From Selenomonas sp. FOBRC6 (GTDB taxonomy: Bacteria; Bacillota; Negativicutes; Selenomonadales; Selenomonadaceae), in the NCBI RefSeq assembly GCF_000286455.1, contig NZ_ALKG01000099.1, positions 35,270 through 99,269 of the forward strand: a stretch of 64,000 nt of DNA. Reading direction: 5' to 3'. A program made the position numbers and the translations under genes. Position 1 is the stretch's first letter, and each line of letters opens with the position of its first letter. Below are positions 41,400 to 50,845 of this stretch, piece by piece. The notes under the pieces are model-generated. The model was not told the origin of the DNA. It saw nothing but the letters and a program-made list of their open reading frames with translations, and searched no databases.

Positions 41400-42422
41400 T
41401 CAGTCGTTCCCGCGCAGCCCCTCGAGCTCCTTTTCGAGGGACTTGATCTTCTTCACCATCTCGGGCAGACGGCGGATTGCCGCCTGTACGCGCAGCCACT
41501 CCGCATGCGGCTGCACAGGGAATCCCGCGCAGAAGACGCCCTCGGGCATGTCGCCGATAATGCCCGAGCGCGCGGCGTAGACCGAGTTCGCGCCGATATT
41601 GATGTGCCCGACCGTGCCGACCTGCCCGCCGAATGTGACGTTGTGCCCGACCTTCGTCGAGCCGGAGATACCCGTCTGCGCAACGATGAGACAGTTCGCG
41701 CCGATGTTGCAGTTGTGTCCGATGTGCACGAGGTTGTCGATCTTCGTGCCCTTGCCGATGACCGTTGCACCGAGGGTCGCGCGGTCGATGCCGACGTGCG
41801 CGCCGATCTCCACATCGTCCTCAATGACGACGCCGCCGACCTGTGGCACCTTTGTATGCACGCCCGCCTCGGTCGTAAAGCCGAAGCCGTCCGCACCGAT
41901 GACGGCGCCGCTGTGAATCGTGCAGCGCGCCCCGATGCGGCAGTGCTCGCGCACAGTCGCGCTCGGATAGATGACCGTATGATCGCCGATCACAGAGTAC
42001 TGCCCGACATAGGCATGGGGATAGACGGTCACGCCCGCGCCGAGGACGGCGTGGTCGTCGACGTAGGCAAAGGGCAGGATCGTGACGCCCTCCCCAATCT
42101 GAACGTCCGCACCGATATACGCCTCGTCACTCACACCGACAACGTGCTCAATGGGCGGGGTAAAGATTGTAAGCAACTTTGCAAACGCCGCCTTTGGCTC
42201 TGCAACAAAAATGACGGGACACGAAAAGCCCTCCGTGCCCGTCGGTAGGAGGAGTGCGCCCGCCTTTGCAGCGCGCGCCTCCTCAATATGAGGCGGTACG
42301 GCAAAGGCGAGATCGTCCGCCCCCGCCTCATCGAGCGAGGTGAGGCTGCGTATCATGCAATTGCCGTCACCGCTGACGGTGCCGCCGACAAGCACCGCGA
42401 TCTCATTGACTGTCTTTTCCAT
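41400..42422 (-). CDS. lpxD: UDP-3-O-acylglucosamine N-acyltransferase
   Basis: A 340-residue left-handed beta-helix acyltransferase. The N-terminal uridine-binding domain (1-105) is followed by hexapeptide repeats (about 108-300), including GARCTIHSGAVIGADGFGF, and a C-terminal helix. The catalytic His lies in VHIGHNCNIG. It performs the third step of lipid A synthesis. Start ATG 42422 is 7 bases from AAAGGAG; an ATG two codons before it is too close to that site. Confidence 0.94.
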   Translation of the reverse strand: MEKTVNEIAVLVGGTVSGDGNCMIRSLTSLDEAGADDLAFAVPPHIEEARAAKAGALLLPTGTEGFSCPVIFVAEPKAAFAKLLTIFTPPIEHVVGVSDEAYIGADVQIGEGVTILPFAYVDDHAVLGAGVTVYPHAYVGQYSVIGDHTVIYPSATVREHCRIGARCTIHSGAVIGADGFGFTTEAGVHTKVPQVGGVVIEDDVEIGAHVGIDRATLGATVIGKGTKIDNLVHIGHNCNIGANCLIVAQTGISGSTKVGHNVTFGGQVGTVGHINIGANSVYAARSGIIGDMPEGVFCAGFPVQPHAEWLRVQAAIRRLPEMVKKIKSLEKELEGLRGND

Positions 42423-42434
42423 GCTCATGCTCCT

Positions 42435-42869
42435 TTATTGGAGTTTCTGAATCACTTCGTCGGTGATGTCCACACCGCCCGTAAAGACGGTCGGTGCCTT
42501 GGAAGAGCCTGCGTCCAGCACAATATCCAGCTTCTTCGCCTTGACAACGTCTTCCACCGCAACGTTCAGCTTCTGCTCGTACTGGGTCATATACATCTGG
42601 TTAAGCCCCGCCATCTTGCGCTGGGTCTCCATCTGGAGCTGCTGCGCTTCCTCGGCAGTCATGTTTGGGTTCGCCTCGAACTTTGACTGTGCCTCCTGCT
42701 GCGCCTCCATGAGCTTCTCATTCGCCTCGGTGACGACCGCCTTGATCTGAGGAGCCTCCGTCTGCACGCGCTCGCGATCCATCGTACCGATATGAACCTG
42801 ACCGCAGCCGGCAGCAAACATACTCGCGGTAAAAAGGACGGCGGCAGCCGCCTTGCTTGTATACTTCAT
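42435..42869 (-). CDS. OmpH/Skp-like lipoprotein
   Basis: A 144-residue lipoprotein with lipobox FAAGC (about residue 19) and a Skp-like coiled-coil stretch (about 40-110, with many Gln/Glu/Ala). The C-terminal VVKAKKLDIVLDAGS and VDITDEVIQKLQ match the OmpH family ending. It would chaperone unfolded OM proteins in the periplasm, here tethered to a membrane by lipid. The start may instead be eight codons upstream. It is followed by lpxD, the common ompH-lpxD order. Confidence 0.84.
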   Translation of the reverse strand: MKYTSKAAAAVLFTASMFAAGCGQVHIGTMDRERVQTEAPQIKAVVTEANEKLMEAQQEAQSKFEANPNMTAEEAQQLQMETQRKMAGLNQMYMTQYEQKLNVAVEDVVKAKKLDIVLDAGSSKAPTVFTGGVDITDEVIQKLQ

Positions 42870-42907
42870 CTGTAAATTAGTCCTTTCCATCGTAAAAAAG
42901 GGGCATT

Positions 42908-43963
42908 TCATTGTGCCGCAGCGGGCTCAATGCGCTCCATCTCGCGCACCATCTCTGCCGTCAGATCCACTGTCGCAGTGCCGATGATCGGCGCATAGCG
43001 ACGCACGGCAAAGGCTTCGGTATCCGACAGGAGCATCATCGCATCTGCCTCGGGAGAAGCGAGCACGAGGGAAAGATGATGCTGCAGGGCGAGCTTTGCC
43101 GCGCGGCTGCGTATGTCGCGCATGATCTCAGCCTCCAAAGCATCCGCCTCCGCACGCACAGCGGCAAGGCGCATCGCACGTGCAGAGATGGCGGACTTCC
43201 CTTCCTGTGCTGCGCGCGCACGCTCCATCTCCTGTGCGCTGCGCTGCTCCACCTCTGTCTTCATGCGCTCCGCCTCTGCCTTCTGTGCATCCACAGTCTC
43301 CTGCGCGCGCTTTGTCCACGCCGCCTGCTGCGGCTCGATGCGTGCGGCAACACGCGCGTTGATCTCTGCCTCCCACTGGCGGTAGAGTTCCATCTGCCGC
43401 TCACCGCGCTCCTCTTTCAGCAACTCACGCTGCCTCTCCCACACGGCGCGTTCGCGAGCAAGATCCTCCTCTGAGACCTGTGGGCCGTGCATGGCACGCT
43501 GGTTGTCAATTTTGAGGTTGATGTTCAAAATGGCGTTCAGATACTCGTCGTCAATCGCCTTCTTGCGCGCCTCATAGTCCGCCTGCGTCTGCTTGCGATA
43601 GACCTCGGTCAGACGCTTCTGCTCGCGCTCGAGCTCCACGCGCGTCGAGATAACGACCTGTGCGTTCTTCTGCCAGACGGAGTCCTCAAACGGCGCCGGA
43701 TCGGTCTCTGGCGGCTTGATCTCAGGCGTCTTCGGCAGGTCGCGCAGGAGCATTGTGAGCGTTCGCTCCTCGGCGCGCAGCGCTTTGAGGCGCTCATAGG
43801 AGGGGTGTGCAGCAAGTACCTCTGCAATCCGCACGGTACCGATCTCGCGCTCCTCCATCGGCACCTCACGCTCCGGCATAAGGAGAAAGACTGCGAGGAG
43901 GACGAGGAGGCATGCACCACCCGCAAGGATCTCACTGCGTTTTGTCTGCCACAGCTTTTCCAC
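42908..43963 (-). CDS. Membrane-anchored long coiled-coil OmpH-like protein
   Basis: A 351-residue protein with one N-terminal membrane span (about 13-31, ILAGGACLLVLLAVFLLMP) and a long periplasmic coiled coil (about 45-300) rich in Glu, Arg, Gln and Ala. The C-terminal region (VLASPEADAMMLLSD...DLTAEMVREME) echoes the ending of OmpH proteins. Start GTG 43963 is set by AGGGAGGTG at 43968-43976; the longer frame lacks such a site. It sits between two true ompH genes and may be an enlarged, anchored Skp relative. Confidence 0.72.
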   Translation of the reverse strand: MEKLWQTKRSEILAGGACLLVLLAVFLLMPEREVPMEEREIGTVRIAEVLAAHPSYERLKALRAEERTLTMLLRDLPKTPEIKPPETDPAPFEDSVWQKNAQVVISTRVELEREQKRLTEVYRKQTQADYEARKKAIDDEYLNAILNINLKIDNQRAMHGPQVSEEDLARERAVWERQRELLKEERGERQMELYRQWEAEINARVAARIEPQQAAWTKRAQETVDAQKAEAERMKTEVEQRSAQEMERARAAQEGKSAISARAMRLAAVRAEADALEAEIMRDIRSRAAKLALQHHLSLVLASPEADAMMLLSDTEAFAVRRYAPIIGTATVDLTAEMVREMERIEPAAAQ

Positions 43964-44044
43964 AGCACACCTCCCTGCATTTATCCGTTTATAAAAATAT
44001 ACCGAGCAGAGTTCTGCCCGGTACATATGCACATTCCCTGCGAA

Positions 44045-44509
44045 TTACTTGCTGAGCTGCTTGACGACATCCTGCGTGATGTCCTGGCCGCCGTAGACAA
44101 CTGCGCCCTTCTCAATGACGACGGAGAGCCCCTTCTTCTCAGCAACGGCCTTGACTGCGTCCTGAATGCTCTTCTCGATGGGCTCCATCAGCTCCTCGTT
44201 CTTCTGCTGGAGGCGCTGCATCGTCTGCTGATAGTAGTCCGACTTCTCCTGATCGTTCATGTTCGCCGACTTCGACTCGAAATCTGCCTGTGCCTCCTGC
44301 GAAGCCTTCTGCATCTCTGCATTTGCCGCTGCAAGCTGCGGGTGCTGGCTGCCGACCTGACGATAGTCCACAACGCCAACGGAGGAAGTTGCTGCCGAGG
44401 CGATCCCAGAGCCGCTCTGCGTGAGTGCGAGTGCAACCACCGAGCCGACAAAGACGACGGCAATGAGGATGCTGATAATCTTAACCTGCTTCTGCTGCAA
44501 TTTGATCAT
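44045..44509 (-). CDS. ompH: OmpH/Skp family periplasmic chaperone
   Basis: A 154-residue protein with an N-terminal hydrophobic signal/anchor (about 9-30, ISILIAVVFVGSVVALALT) and a helical Skp-type body (VGVVDYRQVGSQHPQL ... MQRLQQKNEELMEPIEKSIQDAVKAVAEKKGLSVVIEKGAVVYGGQDIT). This last stretch is the family signature. AAAGGAG precedes ATG 44509. The promoter just upstream carries a 20-base palindrome. First of three OmpH-like genes before lpxD. Confidence 0.88.
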   Translation of the reverse strand: MIKLQQKQVKIISILIAVVFVGSVVALALTQSGSGIASAATSSVGVVDYRQVGSQHPQLAAANAEMQKASQEAQADFESKSANMNDQEKSDYYQQTMQRLQQKNEELMEPIEKSIQDAVKAVAEKKGLSVVIEKGAVVYGGQDITQDVVKQLSK

Positions 44510-44539
44510 GAATATAATCTCCTTTTCTGACCAGATCTG

Positions 44540-44596
44540 TCGGTTAACCAATTAACCGAACGCTCCCATTATAGCAAAGAGCGCCGCACAGTTCAA
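44540..44596 (-). promoter_or_regulatory. ompH promoter with a perfect palindrome at the start site
   Basis: Minus-strand TTGAAC (44591-44596), a 17-base spacer and TATAAT (44568-44573). TCGGTTAA-CCAA-TTAACCGA (44540-44559) begins about 8 bases after the -10 box, over the likely transcription start, as an operator would. Confidence 0.65.
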
Positions 44597-44598
44597 TA

Positions 44599-45000
44599 TT
44601 ATTTTGTCGCACGATATGCAACCATCGGCATCTCCGAAAACTCCATATCCGTGATTTTTGGGCAACTCAGCGGATGGTTCAGCCAGTTCTCATGCGTAAA
44701 GGTCACATCCACGGTCTTTGGCCCATCCTGAAAGCGATAGGTGGAACTGTAGACACCGTCTACAATGCTCTGCTGGACGAAAGTCGCCTTGCCGTACATC
44801 CCCTCCATATCGCTGAGGGTCAGATCCGGCGGGAGGCTGTCGAAATTCTCCTTCGTGATGACATTCTGTGCATCGACCCCCCCTTGCAGAGCCCCGGGTC
44901 CGGGTGCACGCTCCGCCGTCTTTCCGCCGCAGCCCGCGATGAGCATGGAGGAGGCAGCAAACGCCGCTGCCACAAGACCGATCTTACTGACTTTCATCAT
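44599..45000 (-). CDS. Lipoprotein of unknown function
   Basis: A 133-residue lipoprotein with lipobox LIAGC near residue 23, then a Pro/Gly-rich linker and a small domain ending in YRFQDGPKTVDVTFTHENW. The region SLPPDLTLSDMEGMYGKATFVQQS is reminiscent of SmpA/BamE-like or lipocalin-like small folds, but I cannot assign it. Start ATG 45000 follows AGAGGGA. It lies between the GT39 gene and ompH in the OM block, so an envelope role is likely by context. Confidence 0.7.
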   Translation of the reverse strand: MMKVSKIGLVAAAFAASSMLIAGCGGKTAERAPGPGALQGGVDAQNVITKENFDSLPPDLTLSDMEGMYGKATFVQQSIVDGVYSSTYRFQDGPKTVDVTFTHENWLNHPLSCPKITDMEFSEMPMVAYRATK

Positions 45001-45104
45001 GACAATCCCTCTTTCTATACAGAACTCTCCAAAATACTCTCTCATCATACACTATTCTGCGCGTTCATTCAACCGTATCGATAAAAAAGAACAATAATGT
45101 GACA

Positions 45105-46565
45105 CTATTGTGCGAATCCCGCTCGACGATAGATGCGCAGCTTCTCGCGCCCCTCGGTCGGGAGCGTGCCCAGCTGCTCAAAGCCCGCATCTGCAAAGTT
45201 TTCCTCAAATGCGTCGAGCGCATGGCGCTCCACCACGAGGTAGACCGTCCGATCGCGGGGCAGCTCGTCGATGGGCAGGAACGGCATGACGTTCTTGCTG
45301 TTCCAGCTCATCTCCTTCGGCGCGCGCGCCGCAATCTCCTCGCGCGTCGCGAGCGCATACATTGTATGCCCCGTATAGTAGGGCACGGTCGCCGTATAGT
45401 CGCCGTAACAGGCGAGCAGATCGTCAGGCTTCATCGTCTGCGTGAGAATCGTCGCCGCCCCCTTGCCGCTGAAATGCCCGTCGCGCTCAGAGTAGTTTGT
45501 CACAACAAAAACCACGGCGAGATAGAGTCCCATGCCGAGGATCGCCCCCGCCTTCAGCACGCGCGGATTTTTTGCAAGGAGGCGCGCCGTGAGGATTGCC
45601 GTCGGCAGGAATGCGGGGAAGCTGTACGTCGGGTACTTCGTCGCCATGAACTGGAAGAACACGGGCACAACAATCGCCCAGACGAGCAGAAAGAGGGTGC
45701 GCGTCTCGATCACAGGCCGCACGCGCCACGCACGCCAGATGCCGAGCGGCAGGGCAAAGCTCCACGGGAACATCCCGAGGAAGTAGATGCCGAGATAGAA
45801 ATACCAGACATCCCACTTCGCGTGCTCGGACACCGTCGCGCGCAGGACATTATGAATACCGAGGAAGGTGTTCACAAAGTCCGCCCCGTGCGCAAAATAC
45901 ATATAGACGTACCACGGCGCGCAGACCGCCGCAAAGACGAGCAACCCCGTCGGGATGCAGATGCGGCGCAGCGCCGAGAGATCGCGCGCTGCAGCGAGGA
46001 AGACGAGGATTACCAGCCCCGGCAGGAGTAGCCCGATCGGCCCCTTTGTCAGAACGGCGAGACCCGCACAGGCATAGGCAATATAGAAATAGTGCGTGCG
46101 CTGTTCATAGTAGCCGATGAAGAACGCCGCGAGTGTCCCGCCGAAGAACACAAAGAGGCTCATATCCGTGAGGATCAGCTTTGCGAGCACGGAGTATAGC
46201 ACACCCGTCCCGAGGATGATCGTCGACCAGAACGCCGTCCGCTCATCGTAGAGCCGCCGCGCAAAGGCGTAAGTCAAAACGAGCCCTGCCGCAGCAAAGA
46301 GCGCAGGGAAAAACCGCGCAGCGAAATCCGTCACGCCAAACACGGAGAACGCCGCAATCAGTTCCCAGTAGAAGAAGATCGGCTTGTCATACCAATAATT
46401 CCCGTAGATCTGCGGAGAGAGATAATCTCCTGCCGCCAGCATCTCCTTCGCCGTCTGCGCATAGTTCACCTCGACGGGTGCGGTCACGGAGAGTGCGCCA
46501 TTGCCCCAGAAATAGAGCAGCACAAGACACAGAATCGCGACGCCGCTCGTAAGCCTCTCATTCAT
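45105..46565 (-). CDS. Glycosyltransferase family 39-like (ArnT-type) membrane protein
   Basis: A 486-residue protein with about 12 spans. The first periplasmic loop has APVEVNYAQTAKEMLAAGDYLSPQIYGNYWYDKPIFFYW, the acidic motif typical of ArnT/PMT glycosyltransferases that use polyprenyl-linked sugars. It could add a sugar to lipid A or another envelope glycan. Start ATG 46565 has AAGGGAGG upstream and overlaps the stop of the GT2 gene by 8 bases, so the two are coupled: GT2 would make the lipid-linked sugar and GT39 would transfer it. Confidence 0.84.
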   Translation of the reverse strand: MNERLTSGVAILCLVLLYFWGNGALSVTAPVEVNYAQTAKEMLAAGDYLSPQIYGNYWYDKPIFFYWELIAAFSVFGVTDFAARFFPALFAAAGLVLTYAFARRLYDERTAFWSTIILGTGVLYSVLAKLILTDMSLFVFFGGTLAAFFIGYYEQRTHYFYIAYACAGLAVLTKGPIGLLLPGLVILVFLAAARDLSALRRICIPTGLLVFAAVCAPWYVYMYFAHGADFVNTFLGIHNVLRATVSEHAKWDVWYFYLGIYFLGMFPWSFALPLGIWRAWRVRPVIETRTLFLLVWAIVVPVFFQFMATKYPTYSFPAFLPTAILTARLLAKNPRVLKAGAILGMGLYLAVVFVVTNYSERDGHFSGKGAATILTQTMKPDDLLACYGDYTATVPYYTGHTMYALATREEIAARAPKEMSWNSKNVMPFLPIDELPRDRTVYLVVERHALDAFEENFADAGFEQLGTLPTEGREKLRIYRRAGFAQ

Positions 46566-47511
46566 AGCGTTCCTCCCTTTGCTCCCCCATACGCCGATTA
46601 TCAGACGCAATCAGATAGAGCGGCCGATTCTTCACCTCTTGCAGAATGCGCGCAATGTACTCACCGCAGACACCGAGCATCATCATCTGCATGCCGCCGA
46701 AAAAGAGGCTGCACACGACGATCGTCGACCAGCCTGCCACCGTCTCGCCACGAAGTGTCTCATAGAGCACGTGGAGAAAGAGCAGGACGGCAAGCAGCGC
46801 CGAGCATATGCCAACGTAGAAGGCAGCACGCAGCGGCTGCACCGAGTAGGCAAGAATGCCGTCGAGTGCGAACGAGATCATCTTGTGCAGGGAGAACTTT
46901 GACTGCCCTGCAAAGCGCTCCGGCGCGACAAACTCCACAGTCGTCTTGCGGAATCCCATCGCACCCACGATTCCGCGAATGAAGCGCGCGTGTTCGTGAT
47001 AGCGGCGCAGTGCAAGCACCGCCTTGCGATCCATCAGGCGGAAATCCGACCCGCCCTCCTGAATCTCCACATCGGTCATTGCATTGAGAAGACGGTAATA
47101 GTATTTCGATGTGAGCCGCTTGAAGAGGGACGCCCCCTCCGTCGTCAGACGCACCGTCTGAACAATCTCATAGCCCTCCTCCCACTTCGCAAGGAGGACG
47201 GGCAGGAGCTCCGGCGGGTGCTGCATATCGCCGTCCATCGTGATCACCGCGTCCCCGTCTGCATGATCCGTGCCGCAGGTCAGCGCGACCTGATGCCCCG
47301 CATTGCGCGCGAGGAAGATCGACTGCACATGCGGGTCACGCCCCCCCATTTCGCGCAGGATCTCGCGGCTGCGGTCACGGGAACCGTCGTCGATAAAGAG
47401 GATCTCGTACGCATAGGGCAGCGTTTCCATCACCTTTTCCACGCTCTGCACAAAGTGCGCAATATTGTCCTCCTCGTTGTAGACCGGAACCACAATCGAA
47501 ACACGCTTCAC
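46558..47511 (-). CDS. GT2 polyprenyl-phosphate glycosyltransferase (ArnC/DPM1-like)
   Basis: A 317-residue enzyme with a GT-A domain (about 1-225: VSIVVPVYNEEDNI, FIDDGSRDRS, ITMDGDMQHPPE) and two C-terminal spans (about 235-290), as in ArnC and GtrB. It should load a sugar onto undecaprenyl phosphate at the cytoplasmic face. The start is GTG 47511, preceded by GGGGGTG. It overlaps the GT39 gene, which probably uses its product. Sugar identity unknown. Confidence 0.87.
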   Translation of the reverse strand: MKRVSIVVPVYNEEDNIAHFVQSVEKVMETLPYAYEILFIDDGSRDRSREILREMGGRDPHVQSIFLARNAGHQVALTCGTDHADGDAVITMDGDMQHPPELLPVLLAKWEEGYEIVQTVRLTTEGASLFKRLTSKYYYRLLNAMTDVEIQEGGSDFRLMDRKAVLALRRYHEHARFIRGIVGAMGFRKTTVEFVAPERFAGQSKFSLHKMISFALDGILAYSVQPLRAAFYVGICSALLAVLLFLHVLYETLRGETVAGWSTIVVCSLFFGGMQMMMLGVCGEYIARILQEVKNRPLYLIASDNRRMGEQREERYE

Positions 47512-47522
47512 CGCTTCACCCC

Positions 47523-48830
47523 CTAGAAATTTCCAATCAGACGTAGCCACCTGTCATGACCGTCTGCAAGCGCTGCAACGCTGAGGAAATCATGCATCTT
47601 GTAGCGCAGCTCCCACTCCCATGCGCCCGTATCCGTCCACTGCTCGTAACGCACGAGCCAGCGCGGATGGAGCGCATAGCTCCCCGCGACAGAGAGGCGG
47701 TCATCGCGCAGATCGTAGCGCAGATCACCCGTGAAATGCGGGAATAGTTCACGCGCATAGCCGACGCGCCAGTCAAAGCGCACATCCTCGGGCGCGGCAT
47801 CGGTCTCCGCATAGAGTTCATCGCGGGCACTCAGCATCTGCCCTGCATGCAGGCGCACGTGCAGGTCGCGCCGATCCCCGCCGCGATTCTCCGAGGTGCG
47901 CCCGATATCGAGCCAGCCCGTCAGACGAAGACGATAGCGCATCGTATCCGTGCGGCTCATGACCGCCATGCGCTCCCCCGGCGTGATCGTCACCTGTGAG
48001 GTGAGATGGAGTCGGCGTAGTCCTTCCGCGCCATCCAGACCATCTGCCAGCTGCTGTTCAAACACGGAACAGTGACGCGCAACAAAGGCGACAGGCACGC
48101 CGACAAGGCGATTCGCCGCCGTTTCCATCGCCCTGCGCTGCGTGAGCAGCGTCACGTTCGGTATCGTATCCGAACGCATCGAGAGATCCACGATCCGCAC
48201 AACGGGCAGACGTGGATAGACGGTGAGACGCACCTGTGCCGTCTGATCGACATCGATATCGTAGTCCGCGCGGAACTCCGGCAGATGTTCGTCCATATAG
48301 GCGTTCAGGCTGCGTTTCAGCGCCCCCGTCGCCCAGTCCGTCGCCGCAACCGGCAGCCCCACAAGAGCATCCGAAAAGACCGTGCTGACACCCGCAAGGT
48401 CTGCGCGCACAATCTCCTCGACGGCGGCTGGCATGCCCTCCACCGCCATCTCTACATGAACACCCTGGATCGTATCCGCCCACGGTGCAAGGTGGATTGT
48501 GACCTCCGTCCGTTGCGCAGGACGCACATCGACCCCAGTTACCGTGTAGCCGACGAGCAGACGGTCAAAGACCGTGCCGATGATCTCCGCCTCCTCCAAC
48601 GCAGAGACCGTCGTAATCACGCGCCCCTCCATACGCTCTGCCGCGATTGCCGCAACCGTGCGCTCCATGCGCGCTCGCACAATGGAGGGAATCTCCCGCT
48701 CACCTACAACAATAGCCGCAGTCTCCTCCACGCGGGAGGACTCTGCGGCATATGTGTGGGCAAAACACCCGAAAGCTGCAAAAACGAGGAGGGCGATCGC
48801 CAAGATGCGCCCAGGCACAAGAGCCTGCAT
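47523..48830 (-). CDS. Exported protein of unknown function, probable outer-membrane barrel
   Basis: A 435-residue protein with a signal peptide (residues 1-29, cleavage after TYA). The middle part (about 40-290) is a mixed domain with POTRA-like alternation of helices and strands. The C-terminal third (about 300-435) has alternating polar/hydrophobic strands and ends in Phe (LRLIGNF), the signal used by BAM substrates. No family recognised. It starts 2 bases after the bamA stop, so it is probably made together with BamA. Confidence 0.68.
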   Translation of the reverse strand: MQALVPGRILAIALLVFAAFGCFAHTYAAESSRVEETAAIVVGEREIPSIVRARMERTVAAIAAERMEGRVITTVSALEEAEIIGTVFDRLLVGYTVTGVDVRPAQRTEVTIHLAPWADTIQGVHVEMAVEGMPAAVEEIVRADLAGVSTVFSDALVGLPVAATDWATGALKRSLNAYMDEHLPEFRADYDIDVDQTAQVRLTVYPRLPVVRIVDLSMRSDTIPNVTLLTQRRAMETAANRLVGVPVAFVARHCSVFEQQLADGLDGAEGLRRLHLTSQVTITPGERMAVMSRTDTMRYRLRLTGWLDIGRTSENRGGDRRDLHVRLHAGQMLSARDELYAETDAAPEDVRFDWRVGYARELFPHFTGDLRYDLRDDRLSVAGSYALHPRWLVRYEQWTDTGAWEWELRYKMHDFLSVAALADGHDRWLRLIGNF

Positions 48831-48832
48831 TA

Positions 48833-50773
48833 TCAGAACGTGCCGCCGACGCGGAAGTGCACGCGGCCGCCCTGCGAACCACGGCCGTAGTCAAGGCGCA
48901 GCGGACCGATCGGCGTATTGAGCCCGAGCCCAATACCGATGCTCCCGTACAGATTCTCCGGCGTGAAGCCGCTCGTCCACGCTCCGCCGTAGTCGGCAAA
49001 GAGTGCGCCCGTCACCTTCGACACGATCGGGAAGCGGTATTCAATCGAGGCGAGCGCCATGCGTGTCCCGCGGAACTGATCCTCGCGGTAGCCGCGGATC
49101 GTATCCTGACCGCCCATGCGGAACTGGCTGTACTCCGAGATCGAGCCGCGGCTGATGCCGTACTGCCCGCGCAGAACAAAGACCTGCGAACGCCCCGCCT
49201 TGAGGTAGTGGGTATCCCCTGCAATGTACTTCTGGTAGTTGAAGTCACCACCAAAACCTGCGAACTCCGCCGAGAGAGAGGCACGCGCCCCCATCGTCGG
49301 CTCGTAGACATTATCGCGCGTATCCGTCACGTGCTCGAGCGTTACGCTGCGCGTCGTGCCGAAATTGCTGTTAATCCAAGCCGTATTGTTGCTGCGGTTG
49401 CCCGCGTTGCCCATCTCCGTATGCTTCACATACTTGTCCTGACGGTTTCGGAGCGTGACGAAATTCGTCGAATACTCGCTCATGGGACGGCTGATCGTCA
49501 CCTCTCCGCCCGAGTACTTGCGCATGAACGACTCCTTGTGGTTGCCGTCCTCATCGTAGTCATCGTACTCGTATGTGCGGTTGTAGATGCGCAGCGTACC
49601 TGCCGTCTCCTTCTTGTCGAGCCACGGACGGCGGTACATGAACGTATAGCCGCGCGCATCCGTATCATCGCCGCTGATCTCATAGGTGAGGCTGATCGTA
49701 TCGCCCATCCCGCGGAAATTCGTGTCACTGACGCTCAGCGTCCCAACCATGCCGTCAGCGCTTGAATAGCCTGCACCGATGCCGAACGAACCCGTGCGCT
49801 TCTCCTTGACATCGATCTCCATGACGACCGCATTCGGCTCAACGCCGGGGTTCATCTTGACATTGACATCCTCGAAGAAGCCAAGGTTGTAGACGCGCTG
49901 CATGCTGCGGCGCGCCTGATTTGCATTGAACGGCTCACCGACCTTCTGACGCATCTCACGCAGGATGACGTATTCCTTCGTCTTTTTGTTGCCCTTGACC
50001 TTATAGCCCTCGAGTGTGCCCTCGCTGATCTTGATCGTGAGCGTGCCGTCCTGCGCGATGTTGAGATCCGTGATCTTTGCGAGAATGTAACCATCCGCAC
50101 GGTACTTCTCTTGGATCGCCTGCACATTCTCCTGCAGCGTGCGCGAATTCAGCAGCTCACCGTTCTTGACCGTGATGAGCTCCATCAGAGACTCCGTGGA
50201 TTCGACCGTGTTGCCCTCGAGCTTCACTTCCTTGAGCTCTGGATTCTCGAGCACATTGTAAGTCAGGACAACGCCCTCGGGTACCTGCTCAAAGGTCGGA
50301 TAGAGATCGTAGAAATAGCCCGTTGCGTAGATCGCATCGCGATCCTTCACCAGCCCCTCCTCGGTCACAGCGTCACCCACGTGCATCGTGAGTGCAGCGC
50401 GCGCCGCCCCTTCGGTTGCCTCCGTCACGCCGCTGAATTTGATCTCCATAATCGTCTTGCCCACCTGCGCTGCAAGGTGGTTCGTGATCTCATCCTCAGC
50501 GGGACGCTTTGCCGCCCATGCGGCAGCACGCTCATCCGAGGACGTGGGCGCAGGTGTGGTCGTCAGCGCGGGTGCATCCGCAACCGGAGCGTCCGCAGTG
50601 TTGCTTACGGCAGATGGCGCAGCATCACTCAGCACGGGTGCCTCTGTCACTACAGCGGCACTCTCCTGAGCAGTCCCCTTCTCTGCGGCAAAGCCATGCG
50701 GCAACGCCGCGGCGGACACGCCGACGCCAAGTGCGACGGCGAGTGTGAGTCTCTGATATCTCTTGCTGTTCAA
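48833..50773 (-). CDS. bamA: Outer-membrane protein assembly factor BamA
   Basis: A 646-residue Omp85 protein. Residues 1-30 are a signal peptide, 31-95 an Ala/Pro/Thr-rich linker, and about 105-335 hold three POTRA domains rather than five. The barrel (about 340-646) includes FGIGAGYSSADG, the loop-6-type segment FRMGGQDTIRGYREDQFRGT and FADYGGAW, and ends in VHFRVGGTF with a terminal Phe. It inserts OM proteins. The short POTRA array and linker suit Negativicutes BamA. Confidence 0.95.
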   Translation of the reverse strand: MNSKRYQRLTLAVALGVGVSAAALPHGFAAEKGTAQESAAVVTEAPVLSDAAPSAVSNTADAPVADAPALTTTPAPTSSDERAAAWAAKRPAEDEITNHLAAQVGKTIMEIKFSGVTEATEGAARAALTMHVGDAVTEEGLVKDRDAIYATGYFYDLYPTFEQVPEGVVLTYNVLENPELKEVKLEGNTVESTESLMELITVKNGELLNSRTLQENVQAIQEKYRADGYILAKITDLNIAQDGTLTIKISEGTLEGYKVKGNKKTKEYVILREMRQKVGEPFNANQARRSMQRVYNLGFFEDVNVKMNPGVEPNAVVMEIDVKEKRTGSFGIGAGYSSADGMVGTLSVSDTNFRGMGDTISLTYEISGDDTDARGYTFMYRRPWLDKKETAGTLRIYNRTYEYDDYDEDGNHKESFMRKYSGGEVTISRPMSEYSTNFVTLRNRQDKYVKHTEMGNAGNRSNNTAWINSNFGTTRSVTLEHVTDTRDNVYEPTMGARASLSAEFAGFGGDFNYQKYIAGDTHYLKAGRSQVFVLRGQYGISRGSISEYSQFRMGGQDTIRGYREDQFRGTRMALASIEYRFPIVSKVTGALFADYGGAWTSGFTPENLYGSIGIGLGLNTPIGPLRLDYGRGSQGGRVHFRVGGTF

Positions 50774-50845
50774 AGGCGAAACCTCCTAGATATGTGCGCC
50801 TTGGCGCACTATTTCAATCCGACCGCAATGCGGGGAAATGATCGA

